A DNA stretch of 64,000 bases, from the NCBI RefSeq assembly GCF_011759385.1, contig NZ_JAARLY010000004.1, positions 62,001 through 126,000 of the forward strand. Direction: 5' to 3'. Every line of letters begins with the position of its first letter. Positions within the stretch are counted from its first letter, which is position 1. This stretch comes from Oleiagrimonas sp. C23AA. GTDB taxonomy: Bacteria; Pseudomonadota; Gammaproteobacteria; Xanthomonadales; Rhodanobacteraceae. Below, one piece after another: positions 42,319-53,095 of this stretch. Position numbers and translations under genes: made by a program. Under the pieces are notes generated by a model that worked only from the letters and a program-made list of their open reading frames with translations, was not told where the DNA came from and made no database searches.

Positions 42319-42891
42319 TCATGCCGCGGGGGGCGCACCGACAGGCAGCACGACCCGCTTCTGGTTGTCATTGATGATTTCGGCCGCCGATAGGTAAAAG
42401 GCCAGCAGCGCGGTCAGCAGTCCCCCGTAACCTCCCAGCGTGTGCAACAGCGAAAGGCCCGTCCATTCGCCCGCGGCCAGCAGGAAAAACGTGATCCAAA
42501 GAAAAAGGAACACCAGCTGCAGGGCCCGCGGTGATTTGAACGTGCCTATCCACATGTAAAGGGTGAAGACCCCCCACATGAACAGATACCAGCCGACGAA
42601 CGCTGCTGGCACCTTGTCGTGGAGAAACAGCACAAACAGTGCGAACGACCACCAGAAGGCCCCATAACTGACAAACGCGGTGGCGCCAAAGGTGTTGCCC
42701 CGCGGCAGCTCCATGACGCCTGCGATCGCCTGCGCGGTGCCACCATAGGCAAGTGCCACCGCCAGCACCATGTGCATGCCGTCAGCGCTGAACCATCCGG
42801 CATTGATCATGCTCAGCAACCAGGTGGTCAGGGCGAACGCGGCTAGGCCCAGCGGCGCCGGATTGGAAAATTTCGTCTGTTCATTGCTCAC
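42319..42891 (-). CDS. satP: Acetate uptake transporter, GPR1/FUN34/YaaH family
   Basis: A 190-residue protein with six transmembrane helices and the family signature NPAPLGLAAFALTTWLLSMINAGW at the N-terminus. YGGTAQAIAGVMELPRGNTFGATAFVSYGAFWWSFA is the conserved central block. It is homologous to SatP/YaaH, a succinate-acetate/proton channel-like transporter. It is divergent from acs across about 340 bases, the expected pairing of uptake with activation to acetyl-CoA. Confidence 0.9.
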   Translation of the reverse strand: MSNEQTKFSNPAPLGLAAFALTTWLLSMINAGWFSADGMHMVLAVALAYGGTAQAIAGVMELPRGNTFGATAFVSYGAFWWSFALFVLFLHDKVPAAFVGWYLFMWGVFTLYMWIGTFKSPRALQLVFLFLWITFFLLAAGEWTGLSLLHTLGGYGGLLTALLAFYLSAAEIINDNQKRVVLPVGAPPAA

Positions 42892-43227
42892 GATAGCTAC
42901 CTCCCCTCATGACGGCACGTTCCCTCATAACGCCGTGCCGCAAGAAGCCGCGTCCGCGGCGCTGCCCTGTGATCGGGCTTTGGCATCGACCTGATCGTGA
43001 CCGCAACCGGCCAACACCAGGCCTCCTTCGTCCGTCCCGCGACCGAGCATGATCATGCTGCGCTGCGGCGCGCTATTCGTCTTAGGTCGAAATCGGACCA
43101 AAGTCGTAGTGATTGCGTGGGCGCGCCTGGCAACGCACGGTTACACTCAGCTGCACGCTCACATACGAGCCGGCGAAGTTGCGTCCGGAGCGGACGCCAC
43201 GCCGGCGATCAACGCAGGAGGCTCGTC
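42892..43227. promoter_or_regulatory. satP-acs divergent regulatory region
   Basis: No gene is supported here. AGCATGATCATGCT (43046-43059) is a perfect 14-bp palindrome near the middle. GGTC-N7-GACC (43085-43099) is a second, weaker symmetric element. CAGGAGG (43215-43221) is a strong ribosome-binding site 6 bases before the acs ATG. Both symmetric sites are candidates for the CrbR-like regulator encoded just downstream of acs; this is inference. Confidence 0.5.
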
Positions 43228-45171
<1,944 letters not shown>

Positions 45172-45193
45172 CCCCACGCCCAGACGTGGACAC

Positions 45194-45242
45194 GAAGCAG
45201 GCAGCACCAAGGCCGGCCTGCTTCTCACTTCTCACTTCTCAC
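45194..45242 (+). terminator. Hairpin and TTCTCAC tandem repeat between acs and crbR
   Basis: GAAGCAGGC (45194-45202) pairs with GCCTGCTTC (45216-45224), a 9-bp stem 22 bases after the acs stop. It is followed directly by three exact tandem copies of TTCTCAC (45222-45242), ending 10 bases before the crbR ATG. The hairpin may attenuate read-through. The repeat leaves crbR without a purine-rich Shine-Dalgarno. Confidence 0.5.
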
Positions 45243-45252
45243 TCCCGCCCCT

Positions 45253-45927
45253 ATGCCGGATATCCTGATCGCCGACGACCACCCGCTGTTCCGCGATGCT
45301 CTGCAACGCGCCGTGGCCAGCGCCGTGCCGCATGCCACCGTGCATTTGGCCGACGACGTGCCCAGCCTGATGGCGCTGGCCGAAGAGCAGGCCGAGGCCG
45401 ATCTGCTGTTACTGGACCTGCACATGCCCGGTGCGCGCGGCTATTCGGCGCTGGTGCACATGCGTAGCCGCCACCCCGGCCTGCCGGTGATCGTGGTCTC
45501 GGCACATGAGGAGGTGCAAGTCGCGCAGCGCGCGCTGGCGCATGGCGCACTCGGCTACATCCCCAAGTCGGCCTCGGTGCAAACCATTACCGAGGCCATC
45601 CATACCGTGCTCGATGGCGACTTGTGGCTGCCGCGCAATCTTCACGGCGGCAGTCAGGCCCTGCAGGATGACGAGGCGGAAGTGGCCTCGCGCGTGGCTG
45701 AGCTGACGCCGCAGCAATTCCGAGTGCTGTCGATGATCGCCGAAGGCCTGCTCAACAAGCAGATAGCCTACGAACTGAGCGTTTCCGAAGCCACCATCAA
45801 GGCGCACATGACAGCGATCATGCGCAAGTTGGGTGTCAACAACCGCACCCAGGTGGCGCTGGCCGCATCACACCTTGCGGTGGATACCGAAAGCGTGCCG
45901 GATGTGCCCGATGAGGAAGTCGACTGA
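45253..45927 (+). CDS. crbR: LuxR-type response regulator, CrbR-like
   Basis: A 224-residue NarL/FixJ response regulator. The receiver has the acidic pocket (IADDHP), phospho-acceptor Asp55 (LLLLDLHMPG) and Lys105 (GYIPKSAS). The C-terminal LuxR HTH is LTPQQFRVLSMIAEGLLNKQIAYELSVSEATIKAHMTAIMRKLGVNNRTQ. Known biology: CrbS/CrbR pairs control acs and acetate use in Vibrio and Pseudomonas. Here the regulator follows acs and a CrbS-type kinase lies two genes away, so the symbol is a contextual assignment. Confidence 0.85.
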   Translation: MPDILIADDHPLFRDALQRAVASAVPHATVHLADDVPSLMALAEEQAEADLLLLDLHMPGARGYSALVHMRSRHPGLPVIVVSAHEEVQVAQRALAHGALGYIPKSASVQTITEAIHTVLDGDLWLPRNLHGGSQALQDDEAEVASRVAELTPQQFRVLSMIAEGLLNKQIAYELSVSEATIKAHMTAIMRKLGVNNRTQVALAASHLAVDTESVPDVPDEEVD

Positions 45928-46699
45928 CCCGCGACGTGGATCGGGTCGGCACAGCCTGGCTACGATCCGCGCCATTCTGGCCCAGATACTGGCGCTGGCC
46001 ACGGTGATGGTGGCCGGCCACCACGGCCTGTTCGCCGCCTGGCCACTATGGCGAATTGCAGGCGTGGAGGGGGCGCTGGCGCTGATATTGGCGATCTGGA
46101 TGCATCTGCCACGCTGGTGGTGGCCGCTTGAGCTGTTGTTCGTGCCGGCGGTGGTGATGGCCAGCACACTGGAGCTTTCACCTTGGTGGTACGCCGCGGC
46201 ACTGGCGCTGCTGCTGGCGATCTACGGCGCGGTGTTTCGCACCGGCGTGCCGCTTTATCTCTCCAACGCGGTGACAGCCGATACCTTGCTGCAATGGTGG
46301 GGCGAGCGCCGTAAGAGCCGCGTACTGGATATCGGCTCGGGTACCGGCACACTGGTGCGGCACCTGGCGTGTGCACGGCCGCACTGGGAAGTGGATGGCA
46401 TCGAAATCGCCTGGCTACCTTGGCTGGTCTCGCGATGGCGCTGCCGCCGGTTGCGTCACGCTTATCTGAAGCGGGGCAACTTCTGGCAGCAATCGCTGAC
46501 CGACTACGATCTGGTCTACGCCTTCCTTTCACCGGTGCCCATGGCTGAGCTATGGCAGCGCGCACGTGCCCAGATGCGCGAAGGCAGCTGGCTGGTCAGC
46601 AACAGTTTCATCGTGCCCGATCGGGCACCGGATCAGATGCTTGTGGTCGGAGATCACCGCGACACCCGCCTTTACTGTTACCGCATCGGCCCGCGCTAG
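45911..46699 (+). CDS. Membrane-anchored class I SAM-dependent methyltransferase
   Basis: A 262-residue protein with about three N-terminal hydrophobic helices (AILAQILALATVMVAGHHGLFAAWPLW, VEGALALILAIWMHL and WYAAALALLLAIYGAVF) and a cytosolic Rossmann methyltransferase domain carrying the SAM motif RVLDIGSGTGTLVRHLA and VDGIEIAWLPWLVSR. It starts 17 bases inside the end of crbR and its stop overlaps the crbS stop on the other strand (CTAG). The substrate is unknown; location suggests a lipid, quinone or membrane-associated acceptor. A regulatory link to the acetate system is possible only through operon position. Confidence 0.75.
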   Translation: MRKSTDPRRGSGRHSLATIRAILAQILALATVMVAGHHGLFAAWPLWRIAGVEGALALILAIWMHLPRWWWPLELLFVPAVVMASTLELSPWWYAAALALLLAIYGAVFRTGVPLYLSNAVTADTLLQWWGERRKSRVLDIGSGTGTLVRHLACARPHWEVDGIEIAWLPWLVSRWRCRRLRHAYLKRGNFWQQSLTDYDLVYAFLSPVPMAELWQRARAQMREGSWLVSNSFIVPDRAPDQMLVVGDHRDTRLYCYRIGPR

Positions 46700-49600
46700 G
46701 CGGTGCCGGAGCTTCCGCTGCGTCGTGCCAGCGCCGCCAACAGGGCGCGTAGCGCCGCCGGCTTGACCGGTTTGCGCAGCATCGGGATATCCAGCATGCG
46801 GGCCTGCTGCTTGAGCTCAGCGCTGTTGTCGGCGGTGATCAGCGCGCAGGCCGGCAGCGTGCCCAGGCGCTGACGCAACTGCTCGAGCACGGCCATGCCG
46901 TCCATGCCGTCATCTAAGTGATAGTCGACCAACAGCGCATCGATAGCTTGCGAGCGCAGCGCCGCCTCGGCCTGCTCCAGGCCGGTAGCCGGCACACCGC
47001 GCACGCCCCAGCGCGCCAGCAGCGCGCTCATGCCATCGAGAATGGATTCATCGTTGTCGATGCAAAGCACCGTGGCCGGCAGCCCCGGCGTACAAGTGGC
47101 CGATTCGGTCGCTTCGCGCACCGCCTCATGCGGTGGTGCCGCCAGCGGCACTTCCACGGCAAAGCAGCTGCCGTGGCCGGGACGCGAAGTCAGGCTCAGG
47201 TGGTGGCCCAGGATGTTGGCCATGCGCTCGCAAATGGAAAGCCCCAGACCCAGACCTTTTTCACCCCAGGGCGAAGGCGAGGCGGCACGCTGGAACTCAT
47301 CGAAGATCAAGCGCTGCTGATCGGGCTCGATGCCCGGACCACTGTCCCATACCTCGATGCGTACGCGATCACTGCGCTTTCGGGCGCCAAGCAACACACC
47401 GCCGTGACGGGTGTAGCGCAGCGCATTGGACAGGAAGTTCTGCAAAATACGCCGCAACAGCTGCGGATCGCTGCGCACCGCCAGACGGCCGGGCTTGATG
47501 CGCAGCGACAGGCCGCGCTGCGTGGCCAGTACGGCAAACTGCGCGTGCAATGGTTCGAACAGTTCGGTCAGTGAAAGCTCGATCTGCTCGGGCTGGTAGC
47601 GTCCTGCATCCAGTCGCGAGGCCTCCAGCAGCATGTCCAGAAGATCCTCGGCGGTGCGGAAGGCCAGATCAATGCGTTCGGCCAGGCGTACCGATTCGGC
47701 GTCCAGCTGTGGTTGCTGCCGCAACGCCGAGGTAAACAGCCGCGCCGCGTTCAGCGGTTGCAACAGGTCATGACTGGCGGCCGCCAGAAAGCGTGTTTTG
47801 GATGCGTTGGCGGCTTCGGCCTCGCGCTTGGCCTGCTCCTGTGCATGCAACGCCCGTGACAGTTCGGCGGTACGCTGCGTTACGCGTTGTTCGAGCATCT
47901 CGTTGGCGTCGATCAATGCCAGCTCGGCGTGCTTGTAGGCGGTGACATCGGTGTAGGTGGTGACATATCCGCCTTCCGGCAAAGCCCGGCCACGTAGTTC
48001 CAGCACGCTGCCATCGGGCCGAATGCGCTGGAACACGTGAGGCGTGCCGGCACGCATGTGCGCCAACCGCTTGGCGACGATGGCATCGACCTCGCCGGGG
48101 CCACACTCGCCATGTTCGGCATTCCAGCGGATCAGGTCGGCCACCGGCCGGCCCACATAGACCATGCCGTCCGGGTAGTCGAACATGGTCAGATAGGGTC
48201 GGTTCCACATCACCAGACGCATGTCGGCATCGACCACGCTGATGCCCTGCGATACGTTCTCCAGCGCCGTGGACAACAGGCCACGATTGAAGCGCAGTTC
48301 CTGTGAGGCCTCGTCGAGCAGGGCCATCGCTTCGGCGACATCGACACCGGTACCGGACAACGCACTCATCAGCATGCGCCGCGCGCTGGCCGCGCCAATA
48401 GCCGCGGCCAGCAGGCGCTCGGTGTGCTGGATCAGCGCGCGATCGGCTGATTGCTGCGGCTGCAGTTCTCGCTGGCGTCGGCGTGCATAGTCGTCAAAGG
48501 CACGCCGCGCTGCGCGCTCGCCAACGATGCGCTCGGCAATGACGCGCAGGTCGGCCACGGTAATGCGGCCGCGCCAGTCGGCACCGTCGTGCGGAATGTC
48601 GGCGAAGGGATCGAGAAATGCCGCGGCGTTCACACGCTCGTCGACGCTGGGCCGGAACCGTAGCGAGACAAACACCAGCGTGGCGATATTGCCCAGCAAC
48701 GACCAGAACGTTCCGTGCACCACCGGATCCCAGCCGCGCACATGGAACAGCGCCTGTGGAGCCAACCAGTCGATAGCCAGCGGGCCATGTGCCAGCCAGA
48801 GCGTTGGCAGCCAGCCGGCTTGGGCCATGGTCGGCAACACCAGGGTGTAGGTCCACAGCGCAAATCCGACCACCAGGCCGGCGATCACGCCACGGCGGCT
48901 GGCACCGCGCCAGTACAACGCACACAGGATCGGTGGCGCGAACTGCACCACGGCGACAAACGCCAGCAGTCCCATCGCGGCCAGATTCTCGACGCTGGCG
49001 GTAACGCGATCGTAGACGTACGCGGCTGCGGCCAGCGCCATGATCGCAACACGACGCACGCCAAGCACGATGGTGGAAAGATCCTCACGGCGCTCCAACT
49101 GCAGACGACGGATACGCAACAGGGCTGGCATCACCAGATCGTTGGACACCATCGTCGCCAAAGCCACCGTGGCGACAATGACCATACCGGTGGCGGCGGA
49201 GAATCCACCCAAATAGGCCAGCAAGGCCACACCGTGCGAGCCATGCGCCATCGGCATGCGCAGCAGCCAGCTGTCAGGGCTGGCCTGCCCCAGCTGTGGA
49301 AGCTGTTCGCTGGCGGCGACGATTGGCAAGACCAGCAGGCTGACCAGCAGCAGATAGGCGGGGAAAATCCAGCGCGCGTGCCGCAGATCGCCCGGATCCT
49401 CGCATTCGACAAAGCTGACCTGAAACATGCGTGGCAGGCAGAACACCGCGCAGAAGGCGAGCAGCGTCTGCACCATGAAGCCGGACGGCAGCCCATGACC
49501 CAGTTGCTGCCATGGCCGCTGCACGGAGGCGGCCAGACCCGGACCGTGCTGCAAGGCGAACACCGCTACCGCCGCCAACGCCAGCAACTTGATGACCGAT

Positions 49601-50187
49601 TCGACGGCAATCGCCAGCATCAGCCCATGGTGATGCTCGGTGGCATCGATGCCGCGCGTGCCGAACAGGATCGCAAACGCGGCCAGTAAGGCTGCACACC
49701 ACAACGCGGCGTCGCCCAGACTACCCGGGCTGGCCACGCCATGGTGACTGAATGCATTCACCGAGATGGCCACCGCCTTGAACTGCAGCGCGATATAAGG
49801 CACCGAGGCCGTCACGGCGATCAGGGTTACCAGCGCCGCGAGTTTTTGTGATTTGCCAAAGCGCGCGGCCAGGAAGTCGGCGATCGAGGTGATCGAGCGC
49901 TTGCGCGCGATCAAGGCGAGCCGTTGCATCAAACCACGTCCGAAAACAAACAGCAGTACCGGTCCCAGGTAGATCGGCAAATAGGCTATGCCTGAGCGTG
50001 CAGCGGTGCCCACGGCGCCGTAGAAAGTCCATGACGAGCAATACACAGCCATCGCCAGGGCATAAACCAGTGGGCGCAGAAATGGCCGGCTCGGATACAA
50101 CGGACGACGGTCGCCGAACCAGGCGATGGCGAACAGCAGCCCGACGTACGCCAGCGACACCAGCCACAGCAGCGCGCCGTGCATCAT
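46696..50187 (-). CDS. crbS: Symporter-fused hybrid sensor histidine kinase, CrbS-like
   Basis: A 1163-residue protein from ATG 50187. Residues about 1-560 are a sodium/solute symporter (SSS) module of about 13 helices (MMHGALLWLVSLAYVGLLFAIAWFGD, YCSSWTFYGAVGTAARSGI and others). Then come a PAS domain (LENVSQGISVVDADMRLVMWN), a coiled coil, HisKA with the phospho-His (ASHDLLQPLNAARLF), HATPase (NFLSNALRYTRHGG, DSGPGI, GLGLGLSI) and a C-terminal receiver with phospho-Asp (LLVDYHLDDGMDG). This is the CrbS architecture, and the nearby acs and crbR support acetate-flux sensing. The open frame extends to 50373, but the family-typical start is 50187. Confidence 0.88.
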   Translation of the reverse strand: MMHGALLWLVSLAYVGLLFAIAWFGDRRPLYPSRPFLRPLVYALAMAVYCSSWTFYGAVGTAARSGIAYLPIYLGPVLLFVFGRGLMQRLALIARKRSITSIADFLAARFGKSQKLAALVTLIAVTASVPYIALQFKAVAISVNAFSHHGVASPGSLGDAALWCAALLAAFAILFGTRGIDATEHHHGLMLAIAVESVIKLLALAAVAVFALQHGPGLAASVQRPWQQLGHGLPSGFMVQTLLAFCAVFCLPRMFQVSFVECEDPGDLRHARWIFPAYLLLVSLLVLPIVAASEQLPQLGQASPDSWLLRMPMAHGSHGVALLAYLGGFSAATGMVIVATVALATMVSNDLVMPALLRIRRLQLERREDLSTIVLGVRRVAIMALAAAAYVYDRVTASVENLAAMGLLAFVAVVQFAPPILCALYWRGASRRGVIAGLVVGFALWTYTLVLPTMAQAGWLPTLWLAHGPLAIDWLAPQALFHVRGWDPVVHGTFWSLLGNIATLVFVSLRFRPSVDERVNAAAFLDPFADIPHDGADWRGRITVADLRVIAERIVGERAARRAFDDYARRRQRELQPQQSADRALIQHTERLLAAAIGAASARRMLMSALSGTGVDVAEAMALLDEASQELRFNRGLLSTALENVSQGISVVDADMRLVMWNRPYLTMFDYPDGMVYVGRPVADLIRWNAEHGECGPGEVDAIVAKRLAHMRAGTPHVFQRIRPDGSVLELRGRALPEGGYVTTYTDVTAYKHAELALIDANEMLEQRVTQRTAELSRALHAQEQAKREAEAANASKTRFLAAASHDLLQPLNAARLFTSALRQQPQLDAESVRLAERIDLAFRTAEDLLDMLLEASRLDAGRYQPEQIELSLTELFEPLHAQFAVLATQRGLSLRIKPGRLAVRSDPQLLRRILQNFLSNALRYTRHGGVLLGARKRSDRVRIEVWDSGPGIEPDQQRLIFDEFQRAASPSPWGEKGLGLGLSICERMANILGHHLSLTSRPGHGSCFAVEVPLAAPPHEAVREATESATCTPGLPATVLCIDNDESILDGMSALLARWGVRGVPATGLEQAEAALRSQAIDALLVDYHLDDGMDGMAVLEQLRQRLGTLPACALITADNSAELKQQARMLDIPMLRKPVKPAALRALLAALARRSGSSGTA

Positions 50188-50332
50188 TCGCGCACGCACC
50201 CGATGGCGACGCCCTTGGCACGGGAACAGGAAACGACATTCATGAAGGCATGGTGACCGCTCTCGGGCAACGGCGCCAGTCATCACACGGGTCGCCCTTG
50301 CCATGGACCGACGACAACGCGAGCATACGCGC

Positions 50333-50950
50333 ATGGAGCTGCCCACCGCACCCGCACTCGACACCGATGCCATCCACCTGTGGCGGTTGCGCTATCAACG
50401 CTGCGAGGGACGCATGGGACTGCATGCCGTGCTGGCCCGCTATCTTGGCCTCGGTGAAGCTTCGGTATTGCTGGAGCAGCAGGCCTATGGCCGACCCGTG
50501 CTCGGCGGCCGGCACCGCTGGCTGGATTTCAACTGGTCGCACAGCGGCGATCACGCCGTAGTCGCACTGGCACGCCAACTGCCTGTGCTGGGAGTGGATA
50601 TTGAAGCGCCACGCCCTCGCCCACGTGCGGCCGAGCTGGCCAGACGCTATTTCCGCCCGGAAGAGGCGGACTGGATCGACCGCGCAGACAGCCAGTGGCG
50701 CGAGCAGCGCTTCAAGCAGTTATGGACCGCCAAGGAAGCCGTGCTCAAAGCGCATGGGCGAGGACTGGCCTATGGGCTGAACATGGTCGGCTTCACGCCT
50801 TCGGAGAGCGACCTGATACCTGGCAATTTCGAGGGTGCCATTGGACCGTCTGCCGACTGGCAACTGGCTGCCCTGGATGCGCCCGGCCTGACCGGCCATG
50901 TGGCGTGGCGTGGCGTCACGCGCCAACTGCATTACGTGTACGGCTGGTAA
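50333..50950 (+). CDS. 4'-phosphopantetheinyl transferase superfamily protein
   Basis: A 205-residue Sfp-type transferase that moves phosphopantetheine from CoA to acyl or peptidyl carrier proteins. The Mg-binding Asp and Glu lie in PVLGVDIEAPRPR, and the second signature is FKQLWTAKEAVLKAHGRGLAYGL (W..KEA..K). FNWSHSGDHAVVAL is the N-terminal conserved block. The start at 50333 (MELPTAPALDTDAIHLWRLRY) matches the family opening better than 50303. It is divergent from crbS. No polyketide or nonribosomal synthetase gene is in the window. Confidence 0.88.
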   Translation: MELPTAPALDTDAIHLWRLRYQRCEGRMGLHAVLARYLGLGEASVLLEQQAYGRPVLGGRHRWLDFNWSHSGDHAVVALARQLPVLGVDIEAPRPRPRAAELARRYFRPEEADWIDRADSQWREQRFKQLWTAKEAVLKAHGRGLAYGLNMVGFTPSESDLIPGNFEGAIGPSADWQLAALDAPGLTGHVAWRGVTRQLHYVYGW

Positions 50951-51024
50951 CAGCTGCGTTTCGCTGGCCGTGTTTGCCAAGTTGGGAGTAAAGTCCCAGA
51001 CCCATGGATGAGATCTCAGGGGCA

Positions 51025-51768
51025 ATGACTCTACTCAGCGTCAACGTCAACAAAATCGCGGTGTTGCGCAACTCACGCGGCGAAGGTGAGCCGGATGTGT
51101 GCCGTGCGGCACATGTCTGCATGGAAGCCGGCTGTGGCGGCATTACCGTGCACCCGCGTCCCGACCAGCGCCATATCCGACCCGATGACGTACGCCGGCT
51201 GGCCGCGCTGATCCGTGGTCGCGTCGAGTACAACATCGAAGGCAACCCGTTTGCCGGCGAGCGCGGCAGCTACCCAGGCTTCATGGCGCTGGTGCGGGAA
51301 GTGCGTCCCACCCAGGTTACGCTGGTGCCTGACAGTGATGCGCAGATTACCTCCGATCACGGCTTTGATCTGCCACGCGACATCGAACGCCTGGCTCCCA
51401 TCCTTAAAGAGCTCCAGGCGCTGGGTTGCCGCATCAGCCTGTTCGTCGATGCCGGTTGCACCGAGTTCGAGGCCGCCGCCAGCGCGGGCGTGTCGCGGGT
51501 GGAGATCTATACCGGTCCCTATGCCAAGGCCTTCGCCGAGCACAAGGCCGATGCCGAACTGGAGCGGTGCGCCGAAACCGCGCGCCATGCCCACCGGGCA
51601 GGACTGGCCGTCAACGCCGGTCACGACCTCAGCCAGGCCAACCTTGGCGCGCTGAAGCGTGCCATTCCCGGACTCGCCGAGGTGTCCATCGGTCACGCCT
51701 TGATCGGTGAAGCCCTGTACGACGGACTGGCGACCACCGTGAAGCGCTATCTGCGCATTCTCAGCTGA
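51025..51768 (+). CDS. pdxJ: Pyridoxine 5'-phosphate synthase
   Basis: A 247-residue TIM-barrel enzyme condensing 3-amino-2-oxopropyl phosphate with deoxyxylulose 5-phosphate to pyridoxine 5'-phosphate, the last step of de novo vitamin B6 synthesis. Family blocks: [30 protein letters not shown] (catalytic His), EYNIEGNP (catalytic Glu), [22 protein letters not shown] and [11 protein letters not shown]. Start 51025 aligns with the family start; 51004 is an in-frame alternative adding seven residues. It sits at the end of the convergent tonB-exbBD cluster, as in other Xanthomonadales. Confidence 0.94.
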   Translation: MTLLSVNVNKIAVLRNSRGEGEPDVCRAAHVCMEAGCGGITVHPRPDQRHIRPDDVRRLAALIRGRVEYNIEGNPFAGERGSYPGFMALVREVRPTQVTLVPDSDAQITSDHGFDLPRDIERLAPILKELQALGCRISLFVDAGCTEFEAAASAGVSRVEIYTGPYAKAFAEHKADAELERCAETARHAHRAGLAVNAGHDLSQANLGALKRAIPGLAEVSIGHALIGEALYDGLATTVKRYLRILS

Positions 51769-52030
51769 AAAATGGCGACCATGGTTCGATGGGTCTGAGG
51801 CGGTGACGACAAGCGACCTCTGGCCGGAAGGCACTCGAGCCCGGGGCGCGCGCCCTGCATGAACCCGTGAACCGGGGCCAGGCTTTCCGTGCTGCTGTTC
51901 TTCTCGACGCGATTGATGTTCCATCGGCGCGGCGCGTGGGACCGCGCACTGATCGACGTTACCCGCCTTCACCAGTACAACCCTGAGCGAAGCAAACATG
52001 CCTGCACGGTGCGCAAACGTCGCACAAACA

Positions 52031-52062
52031 AACAGGCGGGCACCTCACGGTACCCGCCTGTT
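52031..52062 (-). terminator. Rho-independent terminator after exbD2, in the pdxJ-exbD2 intergenic region
   Basis: AACAGGCGGG and CCCGCCTGTT (52031-52040, 52053-52062) form a 10-bp stem. On the minus strand it is followed by TTTGTTTG, so it should end the tonB-exbB-exbD-exbD transcript and may also stop pdxJ read-through. The rest of the 340-base gap (51769-52109) holds no supported gene. Confidence 0.75.
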
Positions 52063-52109
52063 CATTTCTCGTGGAATGGTCCCGGCAAGCCGGGGACCTC
52101 TCCAGATCC

Positions 52110-52529
52110 TTATTGATCGGTATTGAGGAAGCCGATCTTCTTCATGCCGACACTCTTGGCATCGGACAGCACCTTGGCGACAACGTCGTATTCGGCGTTG
52201 TCATTGGCGTCGATCTGGATTTCCGGCTGCTTTTCCACCGGCTTGGCCGCATAGACCTCAAGCTGCAGCTTCAGATCCGACTCCGACACCGGGGTGTCGT
52301 TCATGTAAAGCGAGCCGTTCTGGGTGATCTTCAGCTTGATCGGCGCCGGCGGATTTTCAGGCGGCTTCTGGTTTTTGGTCGGCTGCGGCAAATCGATGCT
52401 GATCTTATGGGTCAGCATCGGCGCCGTGATCATGAAGATGATCAGCAACACCAACATCACGTCCACGAGGGGCGTGACGTTGATGTCAGCCATCGGGGCG
52501 CCGCCCTCACTGTTGGAACTAAAAGCCAT
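52110..52529 (-). CDS. exbD2: Biopolymer transporter ExbD, second copy
   Basis: A 139-residue inner-membrane protein with one N-terminal transmembrane helix carrying the proton-path aspartate (ADINVTPLVDVMLVLLIIFMITAPM) and a periplasmic domain rich in conserved ExbD blocks (DLPQPT, EIQIDANDNAEYDVVAKVLSDAKSVGMKKIGFLN). Start 52529 (MAFSSNSEGG) has GGAGGA about 8 bases upstream. It is the last gene of the tonB cluster, separated from exbD1 by a perfect hairpin. Two ExbD copies in this order are typical of Xanthomonas relatives. Confidence 0.92.
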   Translation of the reverse strand: MAFSSNSEGGAPMADINVTPLVDVMLVLLIIFMITAPMLTHKISIDLPQPTKNQKPPENPPAPIKLKITQNGSLYMNDTPVSESDLKLQLEVYAAKPVEKQPEIQIDANDNAEYDVVAKVLSDAKSVGMKKIGFLNTDQ

Positions 52530-52621
52530 CGATGAATCCTCCAGCGTCACGCTGCGAATGATGCCGCGTCGGACGCTTCCAGGTCGTGAAAGACCCGATG
52601 TTGCCGTTTATCCGGGGAATT

Positions 52622-52645
52622 GGCGGGCTCCTGCCGGAGCCCGCC
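52622..52645 (-). terminator. Intercistronic hairpin between exbD1 and exbD2
   Basis: GGCGGGCTCC and GGAGCCCGCC form a perfect 10-bp stem with a 4-base loop in the 126-base gap between the two exbD genes. No T-tract follows on the minus strand, so it more likely attenuates transcription or shields the upstream mRNA from decay than fully terminates. Confidence 0.6.
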
Positions 52646-52655
52646 TCAGTCCGGA

Positions 52656-53084
52656 TTACTCATTGCCGTTCTTGGCACCGGTGGTCATGAATCCGACGTG
52701 GACGATGCCGGCTGCCTTGGCATCCTGCAGTGTCTGACGGACGACCTTGTACTTGACCGATTTGGCGGCGCGAATCTGCACCACCGGCTGTGGGCTCTGC
52801 GAGGCCGCGACGGCCAGCTTTGCCTTCAGCTCCGCGGCCGAAACCGCGTTGTCATTCCAGTACGCCGAGCCATCTTCCTTGATGGCCAGATCCACAGGCT
52901 GAGCCTGCTTGGCTTCGTCGGTAACCTTGGGATTCGCGTCAGGCAGCTGAACCTTGATTTTGTGCGACATCAACGGGGCCGTGATCATGAAGATGATCAG
53001 CAGAACCAGCATCACGTCCACCAGGGGCGTGACGTTGATTTCCGACATCGGGCCGCCGCCGTTGCCGCCGGAGCTCATTGCCAT
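52656..53084 (-). CDS. exbD1: Biopolymer transporter ExbD, first copy
   Basis: A 142-residue ExbD with the proton-conducting aspartate in SEINVTPLVDVMLVLLIIFMITAPLM and a periplasmic part (VQLPDANPKVTDEAKQAQPVDLAIKEDGSAYWNDNAVSAAELKAKL, then VRQTLQDAKAAGIVHVGFMT). It starts 11 bases after exbB, so the two are co-translated. It couples proton flow with ExbB to drive TonB. It differs from the second copy mainly in the periplasmic domain. Confidence 0.92.
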   Translation of the reverse strand: MAMSSGGNGGGPMSEINVTPLVDVMLVLLIIFMITAPLMSHKIKVQLPDANPKVTDEAKQAQPVDLAIKEDGSAYWNDNAVSAAELKAKLAVAASQSPQPVVQIRAAKSVKYKVVRQTLQDAKAAGIVHVGFMTTGAKNGNE

Positions 53085-53095
53085 GGGTCAAATCC

